From the NCBI GenBank assembly GCA_016584305.1, contig JACEEZ010018533.1, positions 182,006-246,005 on the forward strand: DNA of 64,000 nt, read 5' to 3'. The position numbers and the translations under genes are program-made. The stretch is from Chionoecetes opilio. Its lineage: Eukaryota > Arthropoda > Malacostraca > Decapoda > Majidae. Positions 1 through 12,660 of the stretch are shown here, one piece after another. Each line of letters begins with the position of its first letter. Positions within the stretch are counted from its first letter, which is position 1. The notes beneath the pieces were generated by a model, which was given only the letters and a program-made list of their open reading frames with translations, did not search any database and had not been told where the DNA came from.

Positions 1-244
1 TACCCCTGTGGGTGGGAAATTGATAATGATGGAGGCAATCTTGCGACCATTGCCGACAGTGGCGATTGGTGGAATGTCACCGACATGTCTAACCACCGTG
101 AGCCTTATCGGTAACCCCCCCCCCCCACGATCCTTATACAGCTTATCCATTATGTAGAAGCATCTGTGGGCCGGTTAACCCAATGACTACATCTATGCCC
201 TGTTTAACCCTCCGAACACGGGAATACTCACAGAAAAACTACTA
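1..244. other. Left flank, no gene seen
   Basis: No coding region or recognisable repeat apart from a run of about 14 C at 113-127. It is the sequence outside the left inverted end of the large TA-flanked element that begins at 245. Confidence 0.5.
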
Positions 245-340
245 CACTACCCTCCCGAGTTTCACGCTCTGCGAGTTTCGCGCAGTCCTAAATTCTTACC
301 ATCCCAACTTGCATGCATTATCTTCCCGAGTTTTGCGCTG

Positions 341-1290
341 CTTCGTACACGTATGGGATACGTCTTCCTACTGCTGGCGTCACGCCCTGCTTCGTACACG
401 TATGGGATACACTTTGTACACGTATGGGATACGTCTTCCTACTGCTGGTGTCACGCCCTGCATCGTACACGTATGGGATACGTCTTCCTACTGCTGGCGT
501 TACGCCCTGCTTCGTACGTACACGTATATGGGATACGTCTTCCTACTGCTGGTGTCACGCCCTGCATCGTACACGTATGGGATACGTCTTCCTACTGCTG
601 GTGTCACGCCCTGCATCGTACACGTATGGGATACGTCTTCCTACTGCTGGCGTTACGCCCTGCTTCGTACACGTATGGGATACGTCTTCCTACTGCTGGT
701 GTCACGCCCTGCATCGTACACGTATGGGATACGTCTTCCTACTGCTGGTGTCACGCCCTGCATCGTACACGTATGGGATACGTCTTCCTACTGCTGGTGT
801 CACGCCCTGCATCGTACACGTATGGGATACGTCTTCCTACTGCTGGTGTCACGCCCTGCATCGTACACGTATGGGATACGTCTTCCTACTGCTGGTGTCA
901 TGCCCTGCATCGTACACGTATGGGATACGTCTTCCTACTGCTGGCGTCACGCCCTGCATCGTACACGTATGGGATACACTTTGTACACGTATGGGATACG
1001 TCTTCCTACTGCTGGCGTCACGCGCTGCTTCGTACACGTATGGGATACACTTTGTACACGTATGGGATACGTCTTCCTACTGCTGGCGTCACGCCCTGCA
1101 TCGTACACGTATGGGATACGTCTTCTACTGCTGGCGTCGCGCGCTGCTTCGTTCACGTATGGGATACGTCTTCCTACTGCTGGCATCACGCCCTGCTTTG
1201 TACATGTATGGGATACGTCTTTACTGCTGGCGTCACGCGCTGCTTCGTTCACGTATGGGATACTTCATACCGCTGGCGTCGCGCGCTGCC
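341..1290. repeat. 49-bp minisatellite, about 19 copies
   Basis: Tandem array whose unit contains CGTACACGTATGGGATACG and CTTCCTACTGCTGG. Most copies are 49 bp; a variant with an extra block (GGGATACACTTTGTACACG) occurs several times, and copies decay after about 1120. Because 49 is not a multiple of three and the unit has no stop in any + frame, three overlapping + ORFs of 326-436 codons run across it, all reading the same peptides in rotation. They are not genes. Confidence 0.95.
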
Positions 1291-1577
1291 TTACCACACA
1301 GTACACACTACCACTCATCACCGTCGGTGCTAGCCGACACGCAGTGCTGTTGTCAGTGTTGTGTCCTGAACGAGATTGTAGATGTCAGGGTGATGAAGGG
1401 AAATCAAGGAAGTGGCTCGAAAAAAACTTAAGACAACAGCCCACCTATTTCCGCTCCGCCCGGGGATCGATAGCAGACGATAGATGGCGCTGATGGCGGC
1501 GGCAATCTGCCGAGCCTCAAACGTGAAACAAACATCACACCGTGAGGCCAGATAGTTTATTTGAATGTCTTACGGTA

Positions 1578-3481
1578 CAGAGAGGTCCCGAAGATACGAG
1601 CAGTTAGGTTCCACCTGGCATACTCTTAAAGCGAAATCTCGTATAACGAAACACACAACTATGGTAAAATATAGGTTTGGTTCCAGGACCCCATCAATTA
1701 AAAAAAGAAAGAAAAAAAAGACATGTTTTTCAAGCTAAAATAAACTATAACAAACACAGCAAACTCTCAAAACTCAAATATAGGGCTCTATATACCACAC
1801 CACCACACCACCACACAAAACACAGTGAATTAAGAGAGTGACAGCACAGTAGGACAGAGCACAAATAAGTCACAATAAGCACATTAAGTAAACCAGCAAA
1901 TCACTAAAATCGACTGACAAGACAATACATACAAGCAACAAAGATGTTGTATGTACTCTTAGGGACGCCGCGTGATACACTAGACTTGAGAGGGTACGGT
2001 ATATAAGGGACAAGGGAGGGGTGCGCAGACCTCTTCCACTGCCCAAAAACTCGTCTCTGCGCATCTGAATCAGTGTACATCGTCCAGCTGGGGGGAAGCC
2101 ACGAAGCACTTTATCACCTTTTTTTGGTAGGAAGTCCGAAGTCGGTCGTAACAGGAACCCACAGCGCAGCAAAGTCGTAGGTTTGGTCGTAAACGTGCAC
2201 AGTGGCCAATGACTGCTCGAGACTGGTATTAGCAGAGGTAGGGAGTCTCCAGGCTCGCTAATTATTGCTTGGTATGCTATGAAATATCATTTCTCTAAGT
2301 AAATGTAGACATATGATTGCATTTGGATGGATATTAGTCATATATATGAGTAAAGAGATGAAATACAAGCAAGGGTCTCATCCACGTCTGGCAGCGCGGC
2401 CTTCGGCAGCAGCAGGAGCATGAAGCCCGTGAGGTGGATATGAACACCAAGGGAGATATATGTCTTTGGTAATATTTAGTAGGGGTGCAAGAACCCCTTG
2501 AGGAATCCTATGATCCCCGGTGATATCCTATGGTGCTATCACAGGCATGGGAGCTGACCTGACTTCTTCAGGAAGGCACAGGTAGCTACAGCTGATAACG
2601 GTGTTTTGTGGGCAGCGGAAATCGGCCGTCGCCCGCAATTCCCCGCCAGCGGAGATCTCCTTGGTAATTATTTAGTAGGGGAGCGAGGACCCTTTGAGAA
2701 ATCCTATGATCACTGGTGATATCCTATGGTGCTATCACATGCGTGGGAGCTGACTGTCTTCTTCAGGAAGGCACAGGTGAGGCGGATGACGGCGGGTTTT
2801 GACTCAAAACTTTTGAGAGGTGGCTGGCGCCACCTCCGCCACGGTAGGCTTGGGCAGGCTTAAACGTCTTATTACTCGTTATTATACAACTTAGTGATTA
2901 TGGTGAATTGTTATATACACGTGCCATTATCCAAATCAATGTAGCACCGTGTGTCACCATAAATAAGGGTGATTTAAAGATGTTATGATAAGGTGACTGC
3001 TGGCGGGGCAGTGAGTGACAGAGAAATTCTTGCCGCGGGGCCGCCCCATAACAAATATTCACTATTTTAACCCACATACACACCTTCTACCACCAAAACA
3101 CTAGCAACACAGGCTCCTTACTTATATATTTTACTATCTGATACATTAAAACTCCTTAAAATGCAAGCATTCCAAATAAAACTATAATTAGTTTTAGATG
3201 ACTGGGACAGAAGGCGGAGAGAGGCAGTCTGGCATGCCATTCTTGCCCGGAAATATGTCTCGCTGGCTTATCATACAACCTTAGATAAATCATATAGTCA
3301 GTAAATGACTTTATAATTTTAGTAAATAACTTTAGTAAATAACTTTGTAATTTTACTCACCCCAGTTTGAATGTCGTAGTATTGGATTTTCGATCTCGTA
3401 TATTGAAAATAGACCCCAATTTACACATCTCGTATCATCGGATTTTCGTATATCGAATGCTCGTATAACGGGACCTCCCTG
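1578..3481. mobile_element. Nested TA-flanked element (pogo/Tc1-mariner type ends)
   Basis: The left end at 1578 reads CAGAGAGGTCCCGAAGATAC and the right end at 3481 reads, in reverse complement, CAGGGAGGTCCCGTTATACG; both continue into ACGAGC and both are flanked by TA. The element sits inside the larger element at 245-3742. No transposase-like ORF is recognisable in its 1.9 kb, so it is non-autonomous or decayed. It contains a direct duplication at 2463-2778. Confidence 0.7.
2463..2778. repeat. Direct duplication of a ~120-bp segment
   Basis: 2463-2583 and 2660-2778 share TTGGTAAT..TTTAGTAGGG, then CTATGGTGCTATCACA, GGGAGCTGAC and TTCAGGAAGGCACAGGT in the same order. The copies differ by scattered substitutions and short indels and are separated by about 75 bp of unrelated GC-rich sequence. 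Confidence 0.75.
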
Positions 3482-3867
3482 TATTTGAAATACTTGTAAC
3501 AGGTAAGTACTGAGGTACTGAGTACTGAGGAAGTACTAAAACATTTGTCTTGGAAGAGTATTAGTATTTTTCTAGTTTTTTGGGGGAAAACGCGAGTTTT
3601 ATAAGCCTTAAAAAATGGTACGACGCCTCGCACCGGACTAAATAAGCATTTTTACAGGGTTTATAATACCCGAGTTTTGCGATCCGCGAGTTTCGCGCTA
3701 TGCCTTCGGAATATAGCAATCGTGAAACTCGGGAGGGTAGTGTATACCCGTGGACCCGGGCGTCCCAGAATCCATATACTTGTTAGCATGCTTTGAAATA
3801 ATGATAATAAACTGCGCCGTGGTGCTACGTCGACGGCGTCTATCTATGGGTGATGCTTTAACTAACT

Positions 3868-4115
3868 TTTTCTGCCAGTCTGGTATATGCGGGGCCTTAC
3901 TGAATAAGTTAGGTAAATGCGGGGTTCGGTTCAGTGGTGGGCCAGCTGAACATGTACACGCAGGTCAGTCGGTGGCAGTGGAAACAAAGCCGATCGGTCT
4001 AGCTTTGTCCACCCAATTGTAAACACCTCCGCTTGCGTCCTGCCGTGCCTCATCGCGTTGCCTGCCAACCGTGCTAAAATTCATTATACACGGAAATGGT
4101 CAGAAAGTAAACCGT
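3868..4115 (-). mobile_element. Fragment of the CAGTAAACCCTCA-ended element, antisense
   Basis: Reverse complement of the interior of the element at 16804-17321. Shared landmarks are TTTCTGCCAGTC, ATGCGGGG, GCCGATCGGTCT, TTGTAAACACCTCC and TCATTATACACGGAAAT. It lacks the terminal repeats, so it is a truncated relic. Confidence 0.65.
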
Positions 4116-4426
4116 AACAGTAAACCCAAGAAAATTGTCAATACTATGGCAGTGCGAAGAGGACTTCGGGGCTTATGGGAGGGGCCAGGAAGGCGGATGA
4201 GGAACGTTTTGCCAAACTATTGGCATCATCAGGCCAAGTGATCACTGCTAGTTGATGCATGATGTGAGTCCTCCCATTTACCTGTAATCTGATTTCATTA
4301 GGAGTATACTTTTTTTTTTCTCTCTCTTTCTCTCTCTTTCTCTCTTTCTCTGTGTGTCTTGCCAACTGGTAATCTGCTATGCACATTCAAAGACGTTTTC
4401 TGTTGCCAACACCTTTGTGACCCTAA

Positions 4427-4464
4427 GGTGACCCGCGCTGGTAGTCAGTCACCTTCGGGTCACC
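4427..4464. other. Inverted repeat directly before a piggyBac start codon
   Basis: GGTGACCCG at 4427-4435 and its exact reverse complement CGGGTCACC at 4456-4464 surround a 20-nt loop, and the right arm touches the ATG at 4465. An alternative pairing uses AAGGTGAC (4425-4432) with GTCACCTT (4448-4455). It may be part of the transposon's 5' end; no function is shown. Confidence 0.45.
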
Positions 4465-6266
4465 ATGGAGTACGGTGAGGCATCTTGCTCCCGCTTGCGC
4501 TCACCTTCCCAGCAGTTTACAGGGATGAACAACCACCAAAGAACTTCAAGTGAATCCGAAGATTTACTTTACTCGAGTGGTGAAGAAAATGACTACATTC
4601 TTCAAGAAAACAGTGATGATGAAGGGGACGAAACTGAAGACAGTTCAGGACATTCTACTGATGAGGACTTGCCCCAAGTGTCAGCCGCAACAAGTGCCCA
4701 ACAGAGTGAAGTGCAGTGGTCTAATGGCTGGGGTTTCGTGCCAACAGTGTACAGTTTTGTTGGGACAGACGCAGGGATCACCAGTGGTTGTGGAATAAGT
4801 GAGGAGAGCCCGTACGTTGACTACTTTGAGCTGTTTATGGACAATGCTGTGATGGACACAATTGTCACTCACACTAAGTTATTTTGTGTACAAGGGTGGC
4901 TATGCTTGTGATACTCCTTTTGCAAGGCAACTGCAGTGGAGAGACACAAACATTGCAGAAATGTATGTTTTCTTTGCCCTCTTCATGTTCATGGCTCAAG
5001 TGAAGAGGCATACCATGCATGATTACTGGGCAATGGACCCACTCGGCCACCTTCCAATATTTGGAAAATACTTGAGTCGGGATAGATTTCTGTTGCTGAT
5101 GAAGTTTCTGCACTTGTCAAATAGGCGCACGGAAGATCATGAGGACCCATTGCGCAAACTGCGGCCAGTGTTGACAAGGTTGCAGAGGAATTTCAAGCAA
5201 CTATTCCAGCCATTCCAAAACCTGGTCATCGATGAATCCCTCATTCTCTTCAAAGGACGTTTGGCATTCAAGCGATACATCCCGACCAAAAGGCACCGAT
5301 TTGGTATGAAAGTGTTTGTGGTCTGTGACTGTGAGAGTGGCATGGTTTTTAATTTTATTATAGATACGGGAAAGACTACTGAATTACCTCTAAATGATCC
5401 CTTGAGTGTATCAGGAGCTGTAGTCAAGCAACTCATGCAGCCCTACCTCGGACAAGGCCATGTGCTGTATACAGGCAATCGGTATACAAGCCCAAATCTT
5501 TGCCAGTACTTACATCAACATAACACTGGCTTGGTTGGCACTGTGAGACCAAGATGCAAGAACAGGCCACAATTGGAAAAAGGCCTGAAACGACACGACA
5601 TTTGTCTCCAGCAGTGCCAAGGTATGCTTGTTGTGCAATGGCGTGACAAGAGAGAGATAAATTTGTTGACCACCGTCCACACTGGAGAAATGAAATACTC
5701 TGGCAAAAATGACTACAGAACAAAAGAAGGAACAATGAAGCCTGATGTCATTCTAGCTTATGATCAAAACATGAGAGATGTGGATAAGGTAGACATGCAA
5801 ATTGGAAATATTGAATGTGTCAAGAAGTCAACTAAGTGGTATAAGAAGCTTTTCTTCCACTTAGTTGATGTATGCATTCTCAATGCATATAACATGATGG
5901 TGATGAAGACGGGCAACAAACCACCACTGAATAAATTTTGCTACGACCTTGTCTACCAGCTGCTGGAACGCTACTGGACTGTGAAGTCATCTACAGGCCG
6001 TGGCACGTCTCGTCCAGATCTCCCTGATCGCATCTCTCAAAGAGATTATATCTCGGCATCACCTTGCAGATATACCACCACCACCAGAGCGACAGCAAGG
6101 CGATACACGAAAAACCAGAAATAAGGCACAACGACAGTGTAAGGTCTGTGCAAATACAGAACTCCACCCTAGATCTCGCAAGCTCGTTACACAAATGTGT
6201 CAAGAGTGCCAAGTACCGCTGTGCACCCCATGCTTCAAGCAGTATCACACACAAGCCAGATACTGA
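4465..6266 (+). pseudogene. piggyBac transposase pseudogene (copy 1)
   Basis: A DDE transposase of the piggyBac family, broken. The N-terminal acidic part (Ser/Glu/Asp-rich) is read from 4465 to about 4890. The catalytic core is read in the next frame from about 4880 to 6040, and the C-terminal cysteine-rich domain (CKVC, CQEC, CTPCF with a final YH) in a third frame to 6266. There are thus at least two frameshifts. The core has the family landmarks IDESLILFKGRL, YIPTKRHRFG and RDVDKVDM. The first Asp (IDES) and third Asp (DVDK) of the catalytic triad are present, but the second, expected before N-x-[YF]-[TF]-S, is Gly (YTGNRYTSP). Frameshifts plus the lost catalytic residue make it inactive. 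Terminal repeats could not be fixed. A domesticated gene is unlikely because of the frameshifts. Confidence 0.9.
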
Positions 6267-6303
6267 CTCACACAGCTATCGTGGTGCCCGGGTGCAGAGC
6301 TAA

Positions 6304-6590
6304 AGTTCTGGTCAGCAAGTAAGTAAAGTTCACATTGCTTATAATGAATTATATATAACTTCTATAAATGAATAAATATGTATTTATATAATTTATTACG
6401 GGATCTTTACATGCGTTTCTAAATTATGTTTTCAGCACAAGCAGACAGAACCTCACTCGCTGCATCTCTCTCCCCCTCTGACCAACATTCACGACTTCTC
6501 AAGTGTGGGATCACATGTACGTATGTAACATTTTAGTATCTATTTGGCTGACATAATACAATAATACACGCACACACATGCACACACATC
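6304..6590. other. No gene seen
   Basis: AT-rich sequence downstream of the piggyBac relic, with a short (CA)-rich patch at 6568-6588 leading into the LINE fragment. Nothing else is recognisable. Confidence 0.4.
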
Positions 6591-6594
6591 TTGG

Positions 6595-7180
6595 CTGTAC
6601 ATCGTAACTTTGAGATACTTACAGGATTTGGAAGAATATTAGTGGCATTTCATTACATGGACAAAAATATGATGAGAAAAATAATTACTACAATGATCCG
6701 ACCAAAAATGGAATGTGCTGCCATTTTGTGGTCCCCGTATAAAAAGAAGCATGTGAAAAAGTGGGAGAGGATACAGAGAATGGCATCAAAGATGGTACCA
6801 GAGCTAGAAGAACTTATGAGGAAAGGTTGAGAGAGATAAAATTACTAACACTTGAGCAAACAAGAGAAAGAGGAGACTTAATAACAATTTTTAAAGTGAT
6901 AACTGAGATGGAAGAAACAGACAATGAGAGACTACTGACTCGAAAGGAAAGAGAAGGTCGATACACAAGAGGACATACAAAGAAATTAGTAAAAAGGGAG
7001 ATGCCTGAACAGCATAAAGAAGTACAGCTTCCCTTATAGAAGTGTAGAAGTTTGGAATGGACTAAATGAGGATGTGATATCAGCAAAGAATGTGCACCAG
7101 TTGAAAGTAGGATTGGAAAACTGTAGATACGGAGGTGGGACCACTCGAGTGTAGCTCAGGCCCTGTAAACCACAACTAGG
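6595..7180 (+). mobile_element. Non-LTR retrotransposon (LINE), C-terminal part and 3' end
   Basis: Translation across frames gives the characteristic C-terminal region of arthropod CR1/Jockey-like LINE polyproteins: HYMDKNMMRKIITTMIRPK, then CAAILWSPYKKKH, RIQRMASKMVPELEEL, RERGDLITIFKVI, and finally VEVWNGL before the terminal YGGGTTRV and stop. Frameshifts occur near 6800 and 7030. The 3' end reads CCACAACTAGGTAAATGCACAC and runs straight into a long CA tract, matching the end of another copy at about 41515. The element is 5'-truncated and dead. Confidence 0.85.
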
Positions 7181-7185
7181 TAAAT

Positions 7186-8412
<1,227 letters not shown>

Positions 8413-8618
8413 AAAGCTCCCCTCACCATCCAATATGCAGTACTTTTTAATGTTTTAACTCTTAAACCCTAATTTAATGGAACAACTAATACTAGTAATG
8501 AGCCAGAATGAGGCGATTTCAACCACTACCAACACGCAACTTTAGGAAGGGCATCCAGTCTTAAATCCTAAGCTCCTCCACCTTGTCCGTGTCTTCTCCA
8601 CTCACAAGGGATGATTAA

Positions 8619-8821
8619 CCCCTTCACGCCCAGATCTTTCCTTTGCTTTTCATAATCGTCTTGTCGAGCCATAAAGTTATGAAAAGTAACTTAATATACC
8701 AAATTAGCTAGTGGACAAGGTTACTAAACAGGTCATTTCTATAAAATATTGCTTATATTCATTAAAATTGTATAATTATATCCATATTACAATTGGAATT
8801 ATTTTTTGGGTCTCGGGATGA
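8619..8821 (-). mobile_element. TTAA-type MITE, copy 1 (antisense)
   Basis: Begins TTAA-CCCCTTCACGCCCAGATC, the reverse complement of the right end of the family, and contains the conserved internal blocks in reverse. At the other end the usual AAGGGG is replaced, so the insertion is bounded by an 11-bp direct repeat GGGATGATTAA (8608-8618 and 8815-8825). The corresponding empty site is seen in the sister element at 12529-12540 (TTTATCATCCCG). Confidence 0.8.
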
Positions 8822-9383
8822 TTAAGGCACGTAAAGCTGACTCGAAGAAGAACTAATAATAATATTAATAATAATAATAATAATGTTGATTACTGTTATT
8901 TACCTACTTAGGTATCTAACAGTAATTATTATTATTGATGTGATTAATGATCAAAGAATGCAGGTAATGACGTTTTCTGTGGGGGGAGAAACTGATGTGT
9001 TTTGCTGAACATAGTAGTGAGTGGAAATTATTTTGGGAATAATACTAGATTGTCATGCATAATGAATACTCACTCCCGAATGCAATGAATAATAATGTCC
9101 AAGGCCACATTACATCATTACCGGGAATAAAACATTCACACTCACCACCATGATAGCTGTACATCCGCTCCAGAACTTGAGTGTTGTGGAGTGTAGAAAC
9201 ATTAATCTATTCATCATAATCTAGAAGGTGATCTTCATCCACCTCATCTTCATCAGACCTCACTGTCCTGTTCCACATCGGGGATAATGATCGGCAGTTT
9301 TACTCTGTTCTTTTTCAACCCAGCCCGCCCACCGAAAAACATATTTGTATCAAACTGAAAAGAAAGAAATATGATTTACTCAA

Positions 9384-9420
<37 letters not shown>

Positions 9421-9436
9421 TATTATTATTTTTTTT

Positions 9437-9769
9437 TTTATAAATACATTTTGTGCCTAAAGCGCCTGTAGGCAGTGGTGACCCAGGGCTCGGATGGTAG
9501 GCTCTGGAGGTTCACTTGAGGGTTCTGATGGTTGGTCCTCGCCCGTTGGTGGCGCAGGCAGGTTTCTTATAGTGACGCCTGTGAGGCTCATGCCGCTCCC
9601 CTGTGTCCTCCGATGCACTCGCAGTCGAAGGTAGAGTTGATAGGCAGGGCATGTGGGTGTTCTTAGGCCACTCGACGGTGCAGAAAGGTTTTGGGTTTCT
9701 TCGGGGATCGAACTCGGGTCACCGAGAACGCCAGTCGGAGACGCTAACCACTCCGCTACCGCCTCCCCA
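9437..9769 (-). mobile_element. tRNA-derived SINE, family 1 (antisense)
   Basis: On the minus strand it starts GGGGAGGCGGTAGCGGAGTG, with a tRNA-like A box, then GAGTTCGATCC-type B box sequence, followed by the same body as the copies at 12832 and 48822 (CACTCGAC...AAGAACACCCACATG; ACAGGCGTCACTATAA). It ends in an A-rich tail, seen as the poly-T at 9388-9440 on the + strand. It is inserted in the deleted transposon copy. The tRNA-like head is degenerate and is not a working tRNA gene. Confidence 0.85.
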
Positions 9770-9814
9770 TCATAAAATCTTGACTTACAATCATAGCTAG
9801 TTCTTATCATAAAA

Positions 9815-9935
9815 AAAAAGTCAGAAATACCGAACTTTCACCTCATAACGAACAAAGTTTGTTATGTGAAAAATTTGGATCCCTTGGATATAACGTCACC
9901 CCCTTCCCCCCCAATTGGTTCATTATAGTGAGGGT
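9815..9935 (-). mobile_element. Terminal fragment of the CAGTAAACCCTCA-ended element
   Basis: Reverse complement of the left 120 bp of the element at 16804-17321 (TTCATTATAGTGAGGGTTTA at its outer end; CATAACGAACAAAGTTTG; TTGGATCCC). It lies in the spacer between the two inverted transposon copies. Confidence 0.7.
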
Positions 9936-9938
9936 TTA

Positions 9939-9943
<5 letters not shown>

Positions 9944-9978
<35 letters not shown>
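9944..9978. repeat. (TA)n microsatellite
   Basis: Uninterrupted AT dinucleotides at the centre of the inverted transposon pair. Confidence 0.9.
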
Positions 9979-9981
<3 letters not shown>

Positions 9982-10069
9982 GGAATATATTTTTCTCTTA
10001 TGGTAAGAACTAGCTATGATTGTAAGTGTTGAGTAAATCATATTTGTTTCTTTTCAGTTTGATACAAAT

Positions 10070-12122
10070 ATGTTTTTCGGTCGGCGGACTGGGTTGAAAA
10101 AGGACAGTAAAACTGCCGATCATTATCCCCGATGTGGAACAGGACAGTGAGGTTGAGGTGGATGACGATGTGACAGACCCTGATTATGACCCTCTTGCCC
10201 TCTCGGGTGATAATGATGTTGATGATGAAAAGGACATCCCTTCAACATCAAAAAATATATCAGTGTCTGGTGAAAGTGTAGAGGTGGTGGAAAATGAGCC
10301 CGGCCTTTCCTGTTCCCGGAAACAAGTGCGTAATGTACAGGAATGGAAGGCGGTAAAAGCAAAAATGGCACGTGATTCAGGAAAAGAATATTCAAGTGTT
10401 TCCAACGGGAAATTTGTAGCCAAGAGAAAGATTGGTCCACCATGCCGTGATGGATGTTTTGAGAAAGTTACAATGCCAGTGATCAGTGTAATGTTTAAAA
10501 ATTTTGGGATCTTGCTTCCTATGACAAACAGACAGCCTACCTTCAGAAGCTTGTTCACTCGTTACCAGTTAAGAGGCGCAGGAAGCCGCTAGGTGACGAA
10601 GTACCAACACGCACCCAGACAGTGATGTATACAGTGATGTATAATAAAGTGGAGTACACAGAATGCAAGGCAGGGTTCTTATCTATATTTGGAATAACAG
10701 CAAGACGAGTGCTCACTGTTATTGAGAAACGGACAAAGATGGGACCACCTGTGCCAGACAAGCCGGGGAGACAGTCAACAGCCACAAAAAAACCCAAGGA
10801 AGTTGTTGAGTGTGTCCGAGAACACATTAAATCTATGCCTACTGTTGGATCACACTACACCCGAGCCAAGTACCCCCACAGGAAATACCTGTCCACGGAA
10901 TTGAAGCTGACCATTATGTACGAATTGTACGTTGCTTGGATGGTCAAGGAACACCCTACGGTACACAAAGTGAGCATCAGTGAGCATCTACAGAAAATTG
11001 TTGAATATATGAAATAGACACATGCAACACGTGTGACAAGCTGCTTGCCAGGATCGACAGGCTACGCATACAGCCTGGGAGTGATGCGCAGGTGCGGGAG
11101 GCCTTGCAAGAGATGAAGGAGCACGCACACCTAGCCAGGGAAGGCCAGGACATTCTGATAAACTTCTCCACCAGTGTTTATAATAGCCCTGATGTCCTTC
11201 CATTATGTTTGGAGTTACAACAAACACTACCAACACCAAAGTTATCCACAGGTGTAGCTTACTATAAAAGAAAGATGTGGACCTACAACTTCTGTATTCA
11301 CAATCTCAAGACCAAAATATGCCAAATGTTTGTGTGGGATGAAGTGACTGGTAAACGTGGGAGTGTGTGTGGAGGTGGCAAGTTGTCTGTTGAAGTACTT
11401 GCAAATGAACCATTATCCAACTGAAAAGAAATTAGTGCTTGTAACTGAGAACAGTGCAGGACAAAATATAAACGTGAACATTGTGCTTTACGTGCCTCCG
11501 CCTCGTACACGGGGGTACGTTTGATAGTGTGCGTCATGTCTTCCTTGTACCAGGCCATTCTTACCTGCCCTGTGTCACATTTTGGGAGTATTGAACTGAA
11601 ATTACGGAAACATGCAAACATTTATACCAAGGACAACTATGTTTCCTTAATAAAGACAGCAGGACATGGGGTTTTGAGGTTGTGGAAATGACACAGAATG
11701 ATTTCTTAGACATGTGGGAACTCCAAAAATACATTAAAAAAAGCACAGCTGAAAATACGAAGTTCGCATCAGCACGGGTCCTAACTATCGAGTCTTCGTA
11801 CAAGGAAGGCTTTACCATCCAGGAAGGGTATTCAGACGACACAGGAATACACAAAGCTCGGTTGCAAAAGGGAAGAAGTCCGGGCTACTCTGAGAGAGCA
11901 TTCAACCTCAGCACAGTGACCCTAAACCCTAAGTACTCAGGACCCAAACCCTTGACTGCTGCAAAAATTCGGGATTTAAAGGATCTAGAACACATTGCTC
12001 CCTTCAGCAACACTGTGTACTTCACCAACATATTCAGGGACCAAGAAAACTTGCACACTGGAGAGGAATCACAAGAAGAAGAGGTGGATGAAGAAGACCA
12101 CCTTCTAGATTATGATGAATAG
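10070..12122 (+). pseudogene. Transposase-like pseudogene of an unnamed arthropod/cnidarian family
   Basis: Joined across frames, this reads as one protein. It has an acidic leader (10134-10250, VDDDVTDPDYDPLAL), a CxDGCF-type cysteine motif with GKEYSSVSNGK (about 10380-10460), and a helix-rich part ending in FGITARRVLTVIEK. It continues with SHYTRAKYPHRKYLSTELKL, a DTCNTCDKL motif (about 11018), WDEVTGKRGS, VTENSAGQNINVN (about 11430) and HSYLPC. From memory, proteins of this layout with S-D-N-C-x-G-Q-N occur in many copies in arthropod and cnidarian genomes; here the motif is TENSAGQ, so the Asp is Glu. Frameshifts lie near 10100, 10500, 11005, 11355 and 11600. It is clearly inactive. The enzymatic role is inferred from its repetitive, element-like nature. 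Confidence 0.75.
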
Positions 12123-12451
12123 ATTAATGTTTCTACACTCCACAACACTCAAGTTCTGGAGCGGATGTACAGCTATCATGGTGGTGTGTGTGAATGTTTT
12201 ATTCCCGGTAATGATGTAATGTGGCCTTGGACATTATTATTCATTGCATTTGGGAGTGAGTATTCATTATGCATGACAATCTAGCATTGTTCCCAAAATA
12301 ATTTCCACACTACTATATTCAACAAAACATCAGTTTCTCGCCCCACAGAAAACGTCGTTACCTGCATTCTTTGATCATTAATCACATTAATAATAATGAT
12401 TACTGTTAATTACCTAAGTAGATAAATAACAGTAATCAATATTATCAGTTG

Positions 12452-12490
<39 letters not shown>

Positions 12491-12660
12491 TTTGTTATTA
12501 TTAGATCTTCTAGTCTGCTTTACGTGCCTTTATCATCCCGTTGTAAGTAGACAAGAAACGGACAAGGTGGAGCTTGGGATTTAAGACTGGATGTCCTCCC
12601 TAATGTTATGTGTTGGCACTGTGGTTGAAGTTGCCTCATTCTGGCTCATTATTATTATTA

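Larger units (their letters stand above)
245..3742. mobile_element. TA-flanked DNA transposon with 22-bp perfect terminal inverted repeats
   Basis: Positions 245-266 (starting CACTACCCTCCCGAG) are the exact reverse complement of 3721-3742, and TA dinucleotides flank both ends (243-244 and 3743-3744). This is the hallmark of the Tc1/mariner/pogo group. Just inside both ends lies a shared GCGAGTTTCGCGC motif (about 269-283 and 3690-3702). No transposase is visible, so it is a non-autonomous copy. It carries a 49-bp minisatellite (341-1290) and a second, complete TA-flanked element (1578-3481), so it has been enlarged by both expansion and nesting. Confidence 0.8.
8413..9810 (-). mobile_element. 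Internally deleted copy of the 10-13 kb transposon, opposite orientation
   Basis: Read on the minus strand this copy starts near 9810 (AAGAACTAGCTATGATTGTAAG), carries the leader exon of the + copy (9370 down to about 9262), then jumps directly to the last codons of the gene (AGATTATGATGAATAG, about 9208) and the matching 3' region down to about 8413. The whole body of the coding region is missing, so it is a deletion derivative. It has been invaded by a TTAA MITE (8619-8821) and a tRNA-derived SINE (9437-9769). With the element at 10010-13361 it forms a head-to-head inverted pair. Confidence 0.8.

Noticed and set aside
341..1290. CRISPR array
   Set aside because: Units are contiguous with no unique spacers, and the genome is eukaryotic.
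183..1493. Three long overlapping + ORFs (326-436 codons) and a long minus ORF
   Set aside because: They cover a 49-bp tandem array with no stop in any forward frame; each frame cycles through the same peptides. No real gene structure.
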